Shown here in pieces: positions 63,920-64,000 of a stretch of 64,000 nt of DNA. The notes below the pieces were generated by a model. That model was given only the letters and a program-made list of their open reading frames with translations, did no database searches and was not told the DNA's origin. The translations under genes were made by a program, and so were the position numbers. Each line of letters starts with the position of its first letter. Position 1 is the stretch's first letter. Source of the DNA: Crocosphaera chwakensis CCY0110 (lineage in GTDB: Bacteria; Cyanobacteriota; Cyanobacteriia; Cyanobacteriales; Microcystaceae); the NCBI RefSeq assembly GCF_000169335.1, contig NZ_AAXW01000017.1, positions 31,544 through 95,543 of the forward strand, written 5' to 3'.

Positions 63920-63990
63920 AGCGGGTGGGGGGAATCGAACCCCCATCATTAGCTTGGAAGGCTAAGGTTTTACCACTAAACTACACCCGC
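63920..63990 (-). tRNA. tRNA-Gly (anticodon TCC)
   Basis: Minus-strand cloverleaf: acceptor GCGGGTG/CACCCGC, anticodon stem TTAGC/GCTAA with loop CTTCCAA, and T arm GGGGG/CCCCC around TTCGATT. The anticodon is TCC. CCA is not encoded. Confidence 0.97.
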
Positions 63991-64000
63991 AAACTTTTGT

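Noticed and set aside
1..64000. CRISPR arrays, rRNA operon, prophage or integrase
   Set aside because: No regularly spaced repeats, rRNA signatures, phage structural genes or integrase were found on reading both strands.

Overview
The window is chromosomal DNA of a cyanobacterium. Photosystem genes (psbA, two psaL, psaI), cyanobacterial or plastid-type families (Ycf51, DUF1815, DUF3493, DUF3531, DUF3326), cobalamin genes and many copies of the HIP1 octamer GCGATCGC (for example at 9485-9492) show this. The A+T-rich composition and gene content suggest a unicellular Crocosphaera/Cyanothece-like organism. That genus call is inference; no rRNA gene is present.

Layout. 1-1107: 3' end of a GGDEF-EAL gene. 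1362-4595: envelope operon lptA-lptB-lptF/G-gatD. 4624-6579: Uma2-type nuclease and a secreted DUF2330 protein on the minus strand. 7103-13.3k: a Wzc-like polysaccharide co-polymerase, MurJ, a CPA2 antiporter and AroQ. 14227-15288: a psbA coding an unusual D1. 15670-18440: a YqeG phosphatase, then a nucleotidyltransferase/DUF262 pair in A+T-rich DNA that looks like an accessory (defence-like) module. 18441-25.2k: a fused oligopeptide-transport ATPase, an MscS channel, a decaying IS630 element beside a relic of an outer-membrane protein gene, and a ProA paralogue without its catalytic cysteine. 25.3-31.7k: tRNA-Thr, small cyanobacterial proteins, cysC, an ABC-F ATPase, cobL and cobH. 31.9-37.8k: a secreted lyase-like protein, Ycf51, DUF1815, two divergent psaL genes with psaI, and hypC. 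37.8-45.7k: an OmpR-type regulator, a creatininase family protein, glycosyltransferases, purM, a solitary HicB, and a META/DUF4377/LppP gene split by a frameshift in a run of ten A. 45.8-54.3k: an osmoprotectant transporter, thiL, an oligopeptide permease, cutA, glycosyltransferases, DUF3326, a CPBP protease and DUF3531. 54.3-64k: a nonsense-mutated RelE toxin gene, glcD, a permease, an antitoxin relic carrying a GC-rich hairpin repeat, DUF3754, an SLH lipoprotein, a PgpH-like HD phosphohydrolase, lgt and tRNA-Gly.

Themes. Much of the window serves the cell envelope: LPS export, lipid II flipping and amidation, exopolysaccharide, and lipoprotein modification. A second group is photosynthesis, with variant paralogues. 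Scattered dead or dying accessory genes (IS630, relE, an antitoxin, an outer-membrane relic, a transposase tail) mark insertion-prone spacers. The best candidate for an undescribed system is the nucleotidyltransferase + DUF262 pair. The best molecular oddities are the Cys-less ProA, the A10 frameshift and the twin psaL genes. Comparisons with reference proteins were made from memory, without alignment software.
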